This document shows, in pieces, positions 37,386 to 47,878 of a DNA stretch of 64,000 bases. Position numbers and translations under genes: made by a program. How positions within the stretch are numbered: the first letter of the stretch is position 1; the number at the start of each line of letters is the position of its first letter. Origin of the DNA: Phellopilus nigrolimitatus (taxonomy: Eukaryota > Basidiomycota > Agaricomycetes > Hymenochaetales > Hymenochaetaceae); NCBI GenBank assembly GCA_021029095.1, contig JAJOHG010000045.1, positions 186,001-250,000 on the forward strand. Direction: 5' to 3'. The notes under the pieces are model-generated. The model was not told where the DNA came from. It worked only from the letters and a program-made list of their open reading frames with translations, and searched no databases.

Positions 37386-39127
37386 ATGGCCAGCGCACCC
37401 CCCGCAACGAAACTGGCCCCGAGCCAGGCGGCTCAGGACCTGCGCGCCAACCTACGGCGCGCGAGCGCGCGGCTGAAGGAGTCGCACGAGGCGTTCGACC
37501 CGGACGAGGTGGAGGCGGCTGTCCGCGGCGCGCGCGACGCGATGGTGAGTCCCGCGGTCGTTTTCGTGCAGGTAGTTGATTGACCGTGACTGTTTTATGT
37601 TGCAGTTACCTGTTTTTGCCGTGTTCGTGCGCGACAGGAACGGCGAGGAGCTGTTTGCGGAGGGCGAATTCGCCAACCTGGCCGCGGAGGCGAGGCCCGT
37701 CCGCGATGCGCTGCGTCGGGCGGAAGCGGCGTTCGACCGGATGCCCGCTGAGGCGTCCGAGCCCGAGGTGCGCGTGAAGGAGGAGCCGGAGACGCCGGAG
37801 GAGGTAAGTGCACGGCTGGCTGGGGTCGACGCAGCTAACGTGACGTTTTTAGGTAATGTCGAAGGTTCGCTCGACCGCGGGGTCGAGCGCGAAACCAGGT
37901 CCGGGATCGGCGGCGGTGTCAGGACGCAAGCGCAGCGCGTCGTCGTCACCGGACCGCGACGCGCGAGGAGTCAAGCGCGTGGCGACGGACCTGGCTGTCG
38001 ACGGCCGCGACGCAGGTGCCCCCGCGACGGGCGGGGGCGAGAAGACAGCACCCCCCGCTACGGGCGGGGAGGAGAAGACGGCAGACCCCGCGACGGGCGG
38101 GGTCAAGAAGACGGCGGCCCCCGCGACGGGCGGGGACACAAAGTCGGCGGCGACGGACCGATGGCCGCGTGCACGCACGCAGGTCGAGGTTCTCGTGCCA
38201 CCGGTAAGTCGCCATGTTACCATGCGCATTCGTGCTGATCGTCTGAAGTTGGCCCAGGCCGAGGCAGACAAGGTCCGCCAGGCGGGCGGGGACGCGATCG
38301 CGGTCGCGGCGGCGTGGGAGGCCGCCGAGTCGGACCTCGCGTCCTTGCGCGACGAGGACGCAGATGCGGCTGGCGAGGCGGACGTCGTTGGCGACGACGG
38401 GACTGGCGGCGGCCCGCGCCTTAGCGACCGGGAGATCGAGGGGTGCCTGCGCGCGATGGACACGCGCGTCGTCTGCGATGCCTGCCTCCGCGAGGGCACG
38501 CGATGCAAGCACGCGATGGGCAAGGTCTGCCAGGCCTGCAAGGACAGGGGCGGGGCGTGCGCGGTCGACGGGTTCCGGACGTCGCCAATCTCGGCGAAAC
38601 GGCTGGGACCGGAGATCGCGAAGCCCAAGCCGAAGGCCAAGACGACCCGGCGCGGTGCGGCGGCGAAGGACGAGGAATGGGACGACGCGGAGGGGCGGGG
38701 TACCCAGGGAAAGGGGAAGGGCCGCCTGGCGTCGAGGGTGAAGGCGGAACCGGCGGTGAAGGAAGAGAAGCGGCAGCCGCGTCCGCGCGCGGCGCGTGGG
38801 ACATGGGGCGGATCGCGGGCGCTACCGCCCTCGTCGGATGTGGGGTCGCCGGTCGCGGGCCCATCGCAGGTGGTGAGGTCGAGCGTGGTGTCGGATTGGC
38901 CAACCCCTCGCTACGACCCCGTGTCCGTGGAGAGCGACCTCGCGGCCGCCGAGGACGCTTTCCACCGTGTGGCGGTGACGACGCGGACGGCGGCGGACGC
39001 GATGGGCGCCTTCATCCGCGTGGCCGTGCAAGCGGAGGACACGCTGCGCGCCGTTAGCCGCGTGGCGGAGAATGCGGAGGAGCGGTTGGCGGTGTTGAGG
39101 ACGAATGTGTTCGTCGCGGACCCGTGA
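37386..39127 (+). CDS. Antisense Zn(II)2Cys6 zinc-cluster protein inside the retrotransposon
   Basis: Spliced gene on the strand opposite gag-pol. The start is ATG 37,386 in strong context (CCACCATGG). Exons: 37,386-37,544; 37,606-37,803; 37,853-38,203; 38,258-39,127. The first two introns (GTGAGT-TGCAG, 61 nt; GTAAGT-TTTAG, 49 nt) are required by frame; the third (GTAAGT-CCCAG, 54 nt, CTGAT branch) is in frame and probable. Predicted product about 525 residues. C309, C312, C319, C327, C330 and C337 form CX2CX6CX7CX2CX6C, a fungal Zn(II)2Cys6 cluster, here mid-protein rather than N-terminal. Before it are four 11-residue repeats (PATGGxxKTA, about 38,018-38,152); after it come basic Lys/Arg/Pro stretches and a helical C-terminus (DAFHRVAVTTRTAADAMGAF). 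DNA binding is plausible. A regulatory role on the element is speculation. Confidence 0.8.
38018..38152 (+). repeat. 33-bp tandem repeat in the zinc-cluster gene
   Basis: Four in-frame units of about 33 bp encode APATGGGEKTA, PPATGGEEKTA, DPATGGVKKTA and APATGGDTKSA. The unit length keeps the frame, as in unstable linker repeats. Confidence 0.8.
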
Positions 39128-39405
39128 GGTTTTTCGGTTTTGTTTTCTGTCTCGGTGTGTTTTCTTGGTCGCGCGTCGTGTTTTTTAGATATAATACGCT
39201 TGCGTAATGTAATATAATACGCGCTTTCTCGTGTTTGTGTGAAGGACGTGTGTTGCGGGGGTGGGTGAGGATCGAGACCTTGCCCGCGATGTGTGTTCGT
39301 GAGTGTCGAGCAGATCTTCGACCAGGGAAACGTCTTCATGGTATAAGCGAAGTGTATTGAGTGAGACTTATGGAGACAATTGGGACTACAGGGGTTGCTT
39401 TCTGT
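39128..39405. terminator. Convergent 3' ends of pol and the zinc-cluster gene
   Basis: A 278-nt AT-richer gap lies between the two stop codons (39,127 on + and 39,406 on -). ATATAATACG-type and TAATATAATA stretches at about 39,188-39,220 could serve as polyadenylation elements. No specific signal is proven. Confidence 0.35.
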
Positions 39406-42400
39406 CTAATCACCATGCTCGTCCATCCAGTCTGCCGCGATGTCAGGCCGGTCCTCCGCGATGTCGTCCGGTGTGTTAGCGATCTCGTCTAGGTCGCGGT
39501 TTGTCCGCTGGACGTGTTGGGTAAGCGGAACCGTGAGCTGGGATCGCGGGTGGTACGGAATGACACGGAATGCCGCGAAGCGGTTTCTGTACAGTGAGCC
39601 GTCCATATCCGCGAGGATGTATGAGCCACCTTTGGTGCGGCGAGCGACGACAAGAGGTCCGAGGTAACGGTGCTTGGTCTTACGATTGAGCTCCTTCTCG
39701 ACGCGTGTGTTCCGTGCTAGGACGAGGGCACCGGGCTCGAAGTTGTACTCCTTGATCGAGTGCTCGTATTCAGATCGAAAGCGGTGTGCGGCTTTGAATC
39801 GTGATGCGAGTACGCGATCATGTGCTATTGCGAGATCTTCGGAGCGACGTTGGAGGTCCTTGGCATGTCTGGCTAGAAGCTCGATATGCAAGATGGTGCG
39901 GTCGAGAGTCGGGGACATGTATGTCGCTTCAATAAGGTCGAGGGGAAGCGTGGGCTCCACTCCGTGCATAAGGTAGTATGGTGAGTATCCAGATGACGCT
40001 TTAATCGTGACTCGATCCGACCAGAAGGCGTATGCCGCGACTGCTGGCCACTTGCTATCGTCGCCTTTGCAGAGCTTCATGATGACTTCGCGAATATCAC
40101 GGTGGGATCGCTCGACGATGCCGTTCGCTTGAGAGTTGTACGGGGATATCGCGATATGGTGTCCGATGTGGCGCGCGATCTTCGTGACGGCGGGCTCGAA
40201 TGCGGACCCGTTGTCCGTGACGACGTCGATAAAGGGACCATGCCGGCAGACGATCTCGTCGAAGAGGAAGTTCTGGATAGCCTTCGCGCTCTCGTTACGC
40301 AGAAGACGAAACTCGGGCCAGCCGGATAGGGAGCAGCGCGCTTGAATGATGTACTGGAATCCGGCCGCTTTGGGCATGTGCATGATGTCGACATGAATGC
40401 GGCGAAACAGACCGGCTGGGGGCGGGATCGAGGGAGGGATGTGTAGGCGTTTCGTTTGTCGGACTTGACACTCGTGACAAGAAGTCAGGAACCACTTGAT
40501 GTCGCGGTCCATGAATGGCCACCAGAAGCGGTCGTGGATCCTGATCCGCACGGAGAAGAAGCCGCGGTGTCCAATATCGTCATGCGAAGCCTCCATGATG
40601 CGGAAGCGCCGCGAAGCGTCCGGGACTTGTTGAGGGCGGTTCTTGCGGTTCTTTCGCCAGAAGAGATCCTTGTCGACAAAGAATTGCGCTGCGGCTCGAA
40701 CGAAGGCCCGCAGCTTCGCTTCGTCGCCCTTTAGATGCGCGGGCGGTTCGCTCGTGGTCAAGAATTTGCGGAATAGTTCGAGATGCGCATCGCGACGTTG
40801 TGCCTTCGAGGATCGCGGTATTGCAGGCGATGCTTTCTCGACCGTAGCGGACGTCGCGAGGAACCCGTACTGCTCGTCGATCCAGTCCTCGTACTCTGTG
40901 TCGGGTGGGGGGTCCTCCGGTGCTGAAGGCCGTCTTGACACGCCATCCGCGCCTGAGTGCCGTTCCCCTGGGACGTGTACGAGCTTGAAGTTGAATAATA
41001 AGATGCCCGCGACCCAGCGGTTGATGGTAGCGTTCGGGAGGAGGTCGCGGTTGTTGATCATGCCGCTGATGTACTTCGCGTCGACCTCTACCACTAGGTA
41101 TGGGAAACCGATGATGTAGAGTCGCGCTGCGCGGAGAGCTCGAAAGAGGCCAAAGAGCTCGGCCTTCGGTTGGGAGTAGTTCCGTTCGCGCTCGTTCCAG
41201 CAACCTGAGATAAAGCGCGATACGAAGCGTTCTCCCTTTTCTCCGAGCTGGAGGATGATGCAGCCGAAACCGATGTTCGAAGAGTCGACCGCGAGTATGA
41301 TGGGACGGGTGCATTGATAGTCGATCGGTTTCAGCGCGGGGCAGTTCATGACGGTTTCCTTGACCCGTTGGAAGCACTCGATCTGTTCCGGGCCGAAAAT
41401 GAAGTCAATGTTTTTGTTGAGGAGGACAGTGATCGGTTTCGTGAGTCGCGCGTAGTCCTTGATGAAGATACGAAGCACGCCGCATGTCCCTAGGAATTGG
41501 CGAACCTCTGAGACGTTACGCGGCTCAGGCCAGTCGCGGATACACTGGACACGGGAATCATCTGCGACGCGTCCGTCGTATGTGCATGTGTGTCCAACGA
41601 TGACTCCGGAAGGTGCGCAGAGCGTGATCTTCTTTCCTGATAGGGTCGCGCCGACGTTCTTGAGTCTCTGGAGAATGCGGTTGACGACGAGGAGGTGTTC
41701 GTAGATGAAACGACGGATCCCTGGGTTACCTTCCATTACCTCGTACGTACCGTCTTCGCGCTCGTATCGGGTTTCTGGGCCTTTCACGGGAATGTCGTCA
41801 ATGAATGGGACCGTATGTCCCGGGATTTCGTCGCGGAGAATGAACGTGACGTCGCCATGCATAGTCTGCTGTGAGTTCGTCCACCCCATAGGGATCGCTG
41901 TGATACGGAAGGTCCCAAGTGGTGTCTGGAACGTAGTGAGATCCCGAGAGTCCTCATGCAGCTTCCGTTGGTCGAATGCGACGAAGAGGTCGAAGATGGT
42001 GTAGCAGGCGCGACCGCCGAAGGACTCCGCTAGCGTGTCGACGCTGGGTGGAACTGCGGGATCGCGGATTGAAACCGCGTTCAGTGGTTGGAGGTCGTGT
42101 ACAATTCGAAGGGACGTCCCGTCTTTCTTGACGACGCAAAACCATCTCGATCGGTAAGAGGAGTTCGAGGGCTCGTACACACCAGAGCTGATTTTATCCT
42201 TGATGATCGCGATGACTTTGTCGAAGATGCCTGGAGGGATGGGGATGACGCGCAGTGCCCACGGGATGTGCTCGATAGTCGGAATGAGCACCGGTGGGAA
42301 GTACTCTTGATCGAGGGACCCCTTCTCGCTTTCGTCCCAGGCGAACGCAAATTCCTGGATACGGATGAGCTCGAGCGAGAGCTTCACCTCGTCTGGCAAC

Positions 42401-43022
42401 AAGAAATCCGTCCCCTCGAGGGCGGATTTGAGGGAATTATACCGTTCTTGGGTGAAGCGCGTTCCGGGGACGAAGTCAGGAGGATGCAGAGGGATCTCTG
42501 GGAGGTCGCGGAGAGGGTCGGGGAACTCGTGGCGGATGATGCGGAATTTTTCGGGGAGGGTCGTCTGTACTGGTTTGACGCGGTCCGCGACCTTCTTGTA
42601 CGCAAGGCTGGTCGCGTGGGTGTCACGGGCGAAGTCTAAGGGTATATTGCGATCGAGGGCGGTGACGGGTTTTTGGGAGGAGATAGAGACGGAGGAGATA
42701 GAGACGAGATTAGCGTGGAGAGCCGCGGGTATCTGAGTTGGAGGCGAAGTGGGTTTCGTGTATTTTCTGGTTTTCTTCGGGGTTTTGCGGGATTGCGAGT
42801 GTTTATGTTGTTTTGATGGGTTAACTGTGAAAGCGGATGGAGACGGAGCGAAGGGATCAAAAGTAGAAACCGCGATCGAGTCGTGGTCGCAAAAGACATA
42901 AGCTTGATTGAAGAAAAATGGTGACGCCGCGACATCGTCGCTGAAGGAATGGAGTGAGCGGGGTATCGGTTTGGGTGGTGGGCCTCCCCGTCGTGACGGC
43001 GGTTCCTCGACCTTCAGGTAAA
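39406..43022 (-). CDS. Pol: reverse transcriptase, RNase H, integrase (by -1 frameshift from gag)
   Basis: The frame is open from about 43,131 to the TAG at 39,406; translation would enter by -1 slippage at 43,020-43,026, adding 1,204 residues to Gag (about 2,014 in all). Numbering from 42,402: RT with FCVVKKDGTSLRIVHDLQPL and the FIDD active site at 200-203; RNase H with D373, E415, D441 and D486 (AVDSS, KAEL, EVDAK, SGADG); integrase zinc finger H607, H612, C642, C645 and catalytic D672, D730, E764 (VDIMHM, TDNGSAF, GIVERSH). The C-terminus has the GPLVVARRTKGGSYIL-type GPY/F-like module and no chromodomain. All catalytic residues are present and no stop interrupts. There is no ATG near the frame start, supporting frameshift expression. 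Confidence 0.93.
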
Positions 43023-45449
43023 ACCCGAGGTGAAGCTGGCGAAGGCGCCATTCGCGTTGGAGCGAGTCGTGGTTGGGATCACGAAGCGCTCGAACGTCTC
43101 TGGGTCCGTGATCGTAAGGATTTGGCGACCGTCAGTGTCGAAGTTCGTTTGGCAACATGTGTGCGCATAGAACGGGATCCCTAGTAAAACCTCGAATGGC
43201 GCCTGTTCGACTACGTGCGCGTTCATCGCGATGGTGAGGTCGCCGATCTTGATTTCGAGGCCTGAGATAAGTCCGAGCGAGGTGACGACGGTGCTGTCGG
43301 CCGTGGTTACGCGAATACGCATGTCCGGACGTAGCGGGGTTCCGGTTCGTTCCCAGATATCGCGGCGTAGGCAAATAAACGTCGACCCGGTGTCAAGGAT
43401 GGCGGTAGCGACACAGACGCCTGCCAAGAGGACTTTGATCGCGCTGATTTCTTTGAGGTGAGGGTCGTTCTCTGGCGTGACCGCGATCTCAAGCGGTCTG
43501 TTCGCGCCGGGGTGCGCGAAGAGGCTGGAGCCATCCGTGACTGGTTTGGAGGTGATGGTCCCCTGCTCGATCTCGTCCTGGGTCTGCTGGAGCGAGCTCG
43601 ACACTCCCTTTTCTTGAACGAGAGCCTGGGCGCGCGGCAATTGTTGTGCTCGCGACGGGGTCGTGATCGTGGTGGGGATGCGTCTCGTAGTGACCGCGTC
43701 GCGGACGACCTTGCGGCAATCTTGAGCGACCGAGAGGAGTTCGCGGACGGTGGCGGGTACAGACGCGTCGAGAATGCGATTTACGAGCTCCTTCGGTATC
43801 GATGCGTTCTCGACTGGGGCTTGGTATCTGTACTGAGGCCCAGAGTCTGGAGGTAGTGGGATCGCGTCTGGTGGTCGAGCATGCTCGTCTATGTCGTCCT
43901 CCAGCTCGTCCGTTTCCTCTTCTTCGTCACTGTGTTCAGTTACGGAAGCCTCGACGCTCGCGGCGCGTTGCGGGGTAGGAGGTGCCGCGGGCCCGGGAGA
44001 TACCGGGCGAACGACCGAGAGCGGCGTGAGAGCCCTTGATTCCTGTGAGGACGGAGGCGGGGTCGGAGCCCGCGATCGCGCAGGTGGCGACGGTGACGGG
44101 GTACGAGACGACGCCGGCTGCGCGGTGGTCGCAGGACGGCGCGGCATGGGGTCGACGTCGAATCGAACACGTTTCGCACTTTCAGGGAGGCGAGTGGTCG
44201 ACCGGGTGCTTACTAGTGTTGTCTCTGATCCCTGGTCCTCATCCGTTACGTCCTCGATGTACGCGGCCCTCGATGTTTTATCTTCCGCTCCGGTAGACCA
44301 CAACGCGGTTCCGAAGCTGAAGTTTGCGCTTGCTGACGGCATGTGCGGCGGGCCGGTAGCCCTGTCGCCTACTTTGAAGTCTGGGTTCGCGGCTTTCCAG
44401 TATCGCAGTTTTTCTTCAAACGAGAAGCCGGGCTGCTCGCGACTGAAGAGGACTCCGTTCGGTAGAGTGAGCTGGTTGTTGGCATCGCGCAAGATCTCGC
44501 CGCGTCGCAGAGCTTCGTTTGCTCCTGGACAAACGAGGAGGAAATGTTCTGGATCGGTGCACCACATGCACACGCGACGTCGAGTCGGGAAGGCTTCGCC
44601 GACGGGCGCAGGTGGCACGTAGGGGGCGGGTACGTAAGGGGCTGTCGGTCGAGCCGTGTTCTGGCCCGGTGTGGACGGCGTTGGCGTTCTCTGCATCGCG
44701 ACGAGTTGCGACTGTAGAGATTCCAACTGTCGAGTCATCGCGGTCCATGCCTCGCCCTCCTGTTTCACAAGGACAGGGGCCGGTGCAGGAGCGGGAGTCC
44801 GCGCGTTGGATACGGATGCTGTGGCCTTCGCGACCCCGGCGTATCCGCGCTTAAGGATGTCGTCGCACAACGTGAAAACCTCCTGCATCGGGTAGGTCGA
44901 GTCGGGGCTGTGCGTGTCGTCTTTAATGAGCTTGCGTAGGTTCATCTCTTCACGTAGCGATCCCTTGATGCCCTCAAGGAAGCCGCGGTTGACGTCAAGA
45001 TCACTGAAGATCGACTGTGACTTGAGGTACGCGGATACGAGTGAGAACTCCCGGAAGTACTTGCTTAGCGAGCCTCTGTCCGTGTGACCGCTTGCTGGCT
45101 GCGCGTTGATGATGCGTCGAGCGTCGCGGACAGTGAACGTAGGTTCCGCCCCTGGGTAGAGTGTGAGGACTGCTTCGCGGAAGGGCGTCCATAGATTCCC
45201 GGTCGCGGCTGGGAGTGACTTCCACGTGAAGCCTTCGCGACCAGCGTACAGGCAAGCGCATTCGATAGCATCAGGGTCCGTGATGTTGTTTCGGCGACCG
45301 AGATTCTCGATCACGTTGAAGAAGTGTGGAATGCTCTCCTCGTCCTCCGGGAACGTGGGGGCTCGGCGATCCCCAGTAAGAGGCATGTCGCCTGGGTCGA
45401 CGCCGACGACTGGCGTAAAGAATGGTGCTGGGGGCGGTGGTTGTGCCAT
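43014..45449 (-). CDS. Gag polyprotein with CCHC knuckle and retropepsin
   Basis: ATG 45,449 (context GCCATGG) opens 811 residues. Residues about 35-205 form a helical capsid-like domain (PTFPEDEESIPHFFNVIENL; LWTPFREAVLTLYPGAEPTF; YFREFSLVSAYLKS). C294, C297, H302 and C307 make a CX2CX4HX4C zinc knuckle for RNA binding. A long Pro/Ser/acidic linker follows. Near the end the aspartic protease has ILDTGST (D686) and the later FEVLLGIPFY block, so the protease is encoded in the gag frame rather than in pol. The sequence ends SGFT with TGA at 43,014-43,016, immediately after the slippery heptamer. The 657-nt leader between it and the 5' LTR contains no gene. Confidence 0.9.
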   Translation of the reverse strand: MAQPPPPAPFFTPVVGVDPGDMPLTGDRRAPTFPEDEESIPHFFNVIENLGRRNNITDPDAIECACLYAGREGFTWKSLPAATGNLWTPFREAVLTLYPGAEPTFTVRDARRIINAQPASGHTDRGSLSKYFREFSLVSAYLKSQSIFSDLDVNRGFLEGIKGSLREEMNLRKLIKDDTHSPDSTYPMQEVFTLCDDILKRGYAGVAKATASVSNARTPAPAPAPVLVKQEGEAWTAMTRQLESLQSQLVAMQRTPTPSTPGQNTARPTAPYVPAPYVPPAPVGEAFPTRRRVCMWCTDPEHFLLVCPGANEALRRGEILRDANNQLTLPNGVLFSREQPGFSFEEKLRYWKAANPDFKVGDRATGPPHMPSASANFSFGTALWSTGAEDKTSRAAYIEDVTDEDQGSETTLVSTRSTTRLPESAKRVRFDVDPMPRRPATTAQPASSRTPSPSPPARSRAPTPPPSSQESRALTPLSVVRPVSPGPAAPPTPQRAASVEASVTEHSDEEEETDELEDDIDEHARPPDAIPLPPDSGPQYRYQAPVENASIPKELVNRILDASVPATVRELLSVAQDCRKVVRDAVTTRRIPTTITTPSRAQQLPRAQALVQEKGVSSSLQQTQDEIEQGTITSKPVTDGSSLFAHPGANRPLEIAVTPENDPHLKEISAIKVLLAGVCVATAILDTGSTFICLRRDIWERTGTPLRPDMRIRVTTADSTVVTSLGLISGLEIKIGDLTIAMNAHVVEQAPFEVLLGIPFYAHTCCQTNFDTDGRQILTITDPETFERFVIPTTTRSNANGAFASFTSGFT
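43020..43026 (-). promoter_or_regulatory. Candidate -1 programmed frameshift heptamer GGGTTTT
   Basis: In the gag frame the codons are TCG GGT TTT ACC TGA; the heptamer G GGT TTT fits X XXY YYZ. Slippage yields GGG TTT TAC CTG in the pol frame, two codons before the gag stop. The pol frame is open upstream only to a stop at about 43,134, so the overlap is about 115 nt. The downstream GC-rich region contains CCGTCACGACGG, which could help pausing. Confidence 0.65.
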
Positions 45450-46089
45450 GGCGACGACGGGTCGAATAGGCGCGATCGGATGCGGGGTCGGTCGTGATCG
45501 TGGAGGTGGAGTCGGGGACGGCGAGCGGGCGGAGAAGCGTAACGGCGCTGGAGTGGAGGCGACAGGCGGTGTGTAAAAGATAGATCGCGAAGATGCGGCA
45601 AGCCGATCGAGAGGAGTGAGGGGGCTGTCTGAGAAGAGGTCCAGGCGGCCGCGGTCTATCGAGAAGCTCTGGAGGCTGTTCGATATCTGTGAGATCGGCG
45701 ATAAAGACGCGGCGTGTGTCCTATCTATATGTCGAGGGGATTGCGACCGTCGTGGCGAAGGTCGTGTTCAGTGTGTCGTACGTCCTCGATCTTGGGAGCG
45801 TGACTGAGATCGCGACCTCGATCGTCGTTGGCGCTCTCGTCGCAGACGTCGTTCTTCTCGAGTGGTCGATGGGTGGATGCTGAGCTCTCTTTGAAAGGGT
45901 CCGGTCGACGGCGACCGCGGCGTCCCTCGTCGTCCGACTGTCCCTTGTGACACTGATGGTGCGCGGTCTGGATCGTCGAGCGCGTCGCGGAGCGCTCCTA
46001 ATAGATTACGGCCTTCGCGCGGCAGGGCGAAATCGTGATCGCAGTCGTTTGGCGTGTCGAGTCTTGGTCAGCTAGACACTTTGAAACCC
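45450..46089 (-). other. Retrotransposon 5' untranslated leader
   Basis: Sequence between the candidate primer site and the gag ATG. It contains many CGATCGCGA-like Arg/Ser-coding runs on both strands but no supported gene; a packaging signal would be expected here but cannot be recognised by eye. Confidence 0.5.
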
Positions 46090-46106
46090 CCGCGGTTGGT
46101 TCCAGG
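46090..46106 (-). other. Candidate primer-binding site
   Basis: Directly inside the 5' LTR the - strand reads CCTGGAACCAACCGCGG. TGG two bases in would pair with a tRNA CCA end. The tRNA was not identified. Confidence 0.4.
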
Positions 46107-46766
46107 TTTACGAGACCCTTTCGGGCAAGTAGCGCAGACGGTCGAAGACAGCCCACAGGGTTCGGGGAATCTACGGTGCCTTGATCAAGAAGAGAGAAAA
46201 GCCGACAGGGGACTCAACACTGGGACGACGCGACGCTGACTCGCTCCCTCTCTATCGATGCTGTCGAGACGGCGATCCAGTGAGGTCGTGGTCGCGGACC
46301 GTTCGAGATAGACGACGGTGTCGAGTAAGGTTCAGAAACGATGACGATGTCGAGAAACGGATCAAGCGTCGATCGCGAAGTCAAGAAGAGCGAACGAGAG
46401 ATCGAGAAGAGAGAAGATGAGAAGTGTGTGTCAATCCTATTCAGTGTCGTAATCGCGAAGGGGGGACCCCCGTACAAAGATGCCTCTATCTCGACTAAAT
46501 ACTGAATCCCGTTTCTGTCTACGGTCCGTGCGCGATCCCAGTAAGGTAACTGAACAAAGAGTGCCCCGCGATGTCTCCGCGACTCGACTCATCATCCCTG
46601 TGTCATCCGCGTCGATCCTCGGTCCTTCGTCCGCGTCCGCGATCGCGCTTGATCCTCTATCCGTGTCCGTACTCGTCCTCGATCCTCAATCCGTCTCTAT
46701 GCTCAACCGCAATCCTGTACCCGTTCCGCGACAATATCGGAAGGTAGCCAGTGGTACACTGGTACA
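46107..46766 (-). repeat. 5' LTR, 660 bp
   Basis: Partner of 35,492-36,151. It begins TGTACC on the - strand at 46,766 and is followed outside by GCGC (46,767-46,770). It holds the A variants at both sites where the LTRs differ. Confidence 0.9.
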
Positions 46767-47690
46767 GCGCGCATTGTCTTCATCCTCGAAAATAAACGCC
46801 AGCCGCGTCGAAAATCCACGAATGTCGCGTCGGAGACGCCCTCCCCGCCCAGGGGGCGCTATAACTAGCTGCCGTCGGTCCGCAGCCGAGCTGAGGCGCG
46901 TCCCTCTCCGTCTTCACACCCTCCGCGGTGCCAGTGCGGCCCGCCGTGCACGCAAATGGGCTCGCGTTCGTACCGCGCAGCCGATGAACAGATTTTCACG
47001 ACCAGTACAGCCTGCACACGCCCTACTGCCCCTGTGAGCCGTCTCCCGTGCGCCCAGCGAGGCCGCCTGTCCCCGCACCTCGCGCACGCATGCGGCCGAG
47101 CCTGCCAAAATAAACTAAAGCACGCGATCAGGCACGTCCGTGCCAGCGATGGGCACTATTGAGACAGAGCCTCCGGCGCGACGTGGCGGGCGGAATTGCC
47201 CCAAGCAGATGCGTTCAAGGCGCTACGGTGGTCCGGAATGCGTACGAGGACGCCGTCGAGAACACAATGTTTCGCTTGCGGCCGCCGGACAGTTCGTATC
47301 GCTGGAGAAGTATGGGCGCTTGCTGGTCGCAGAGTGCATCAGACGACGAGCTCGACTGTTTAGTAGCCGGCTGCCAACTTCAAGTCGCCGACCATCCTCC
47401 GGCTGTGCGTCCAGCACGGTCAAGCAGACAACATCGTTCCTCGGCGACAGAATACTTCGCTTCCGGTCCACGCAGGACGAGCGCGCTTCTTGATACGGCG
47501 GGCATTAGGCAGTGCGTCCGCATTGTGACGTTCCTTCCGCAGGGCCGTTTGTTTGGCTCCTGCAAACGCGCGGTAGGCTGGCCGGGTCGTGTCCGCGAAT
47601 AGCATGCGCGCCTCCACATATGCTCTGAGCTGGAGAGGCAGCTGCTGAGAAGGTTCGCTTCCGCTGTGATCTACGTGGTCGCTGCGGTTC
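46767..47690 (-). repeat. Module P, reverse copy 2, part 2
   Basis: Continues the P module interrupted at 35,491: GCATTGTCTTCATCC, AAATAAACGCCAGCCGCGTC, and later CTGCCAACTTCAAGTCGCCG and CTCCACATATGCTCTGAGCT. No gene. Confidence 0.7.
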
Positions 47691-47828
47691 CCAGGCGTGC
47701 GGGAGGCTTTCGCGCGCCGGAGGTTCGGGATAGCACAGGCGGGATGGGGGCCCGCCGAGGGGGCCGTGGCCACTCCTCCGCTCCTTCGCTCCGACGCGCC
47801 CGTCGGCGTGTACAGCGCGGTGGATACG
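47691..47828 (+). pseudogene. NmrA-like fragment, exon 5 part (split by insertion)
   Basis: Encodes the SDAPVGVYSAVDT region of exon 5 and ends at TGGATACG. The uninterrupted equivalent at about 30,762-30,800 continues into GGGCGCGTACGCC, which here resumes at 52,405. Confidence 0.7.
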
Positions 47829-47878
47829 CAGTCCTCCCAGCTCATTCATTCAATCAAACTCAGCGATTTCATTGAATG

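Larger units (their letters stand above)
35492..46766 (-). mobile_element. Ty3/gypsy LTR retrotransposon, 11,275 bp, apparently young
   Basis: Complete element read on the - strand. In element order: 5' LTR (46,766-46,107), candidate primer site, gag with protease (45,449-43,014), pol in the -1 frame (to 39,406), an accessory region with an antisense zinc-cluster gene and a gag-like ORF (39,127-36,221), a polypurine tract (36,165-36,152) and the 3' LTR (36,151-35,492). The order RT-RNase H-integrase defines Ty3/gypsy; no chromodomain is seen. LTRs start TGTACC, have the same length, and I found two differences. It is inserted in a module P copy and could still be mobile. Confidence 0.92.

Noticed and set aside
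37849..38640. Long - strand frame opposite the zinc-cluster exon
   Set aside because: Mirror frame caused by high GC and codon bias; the + strand has splice sites, a Kozak start and a six-cysteine cluster.
38421..39057. Other long frames (both strands) across the zinc-cluster gene
   Set aside because: Arg/Gly/Pro-rich shadow frames typical of GC-rich DNA, without domain features.
42384..42402. A methionine start for pol at 42,402
   Set aside because: The codon is TTG, and the same frame is open a further 730 nt upstream through protein-like sequence to the gag overlap; frameshift entry explains it better.
43891..44622. 243-residue + strand frame inside gag
   Set aside because: Ser/Gly-rich antisense shadow of the gag linker region.
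46480..47037. A 185-residue + strand frame crossing the right LTR border
   Set aside because: Its first part is LTR sequence that has the same frame in the other LTR, and the rest is module P; it is a chance fusion.
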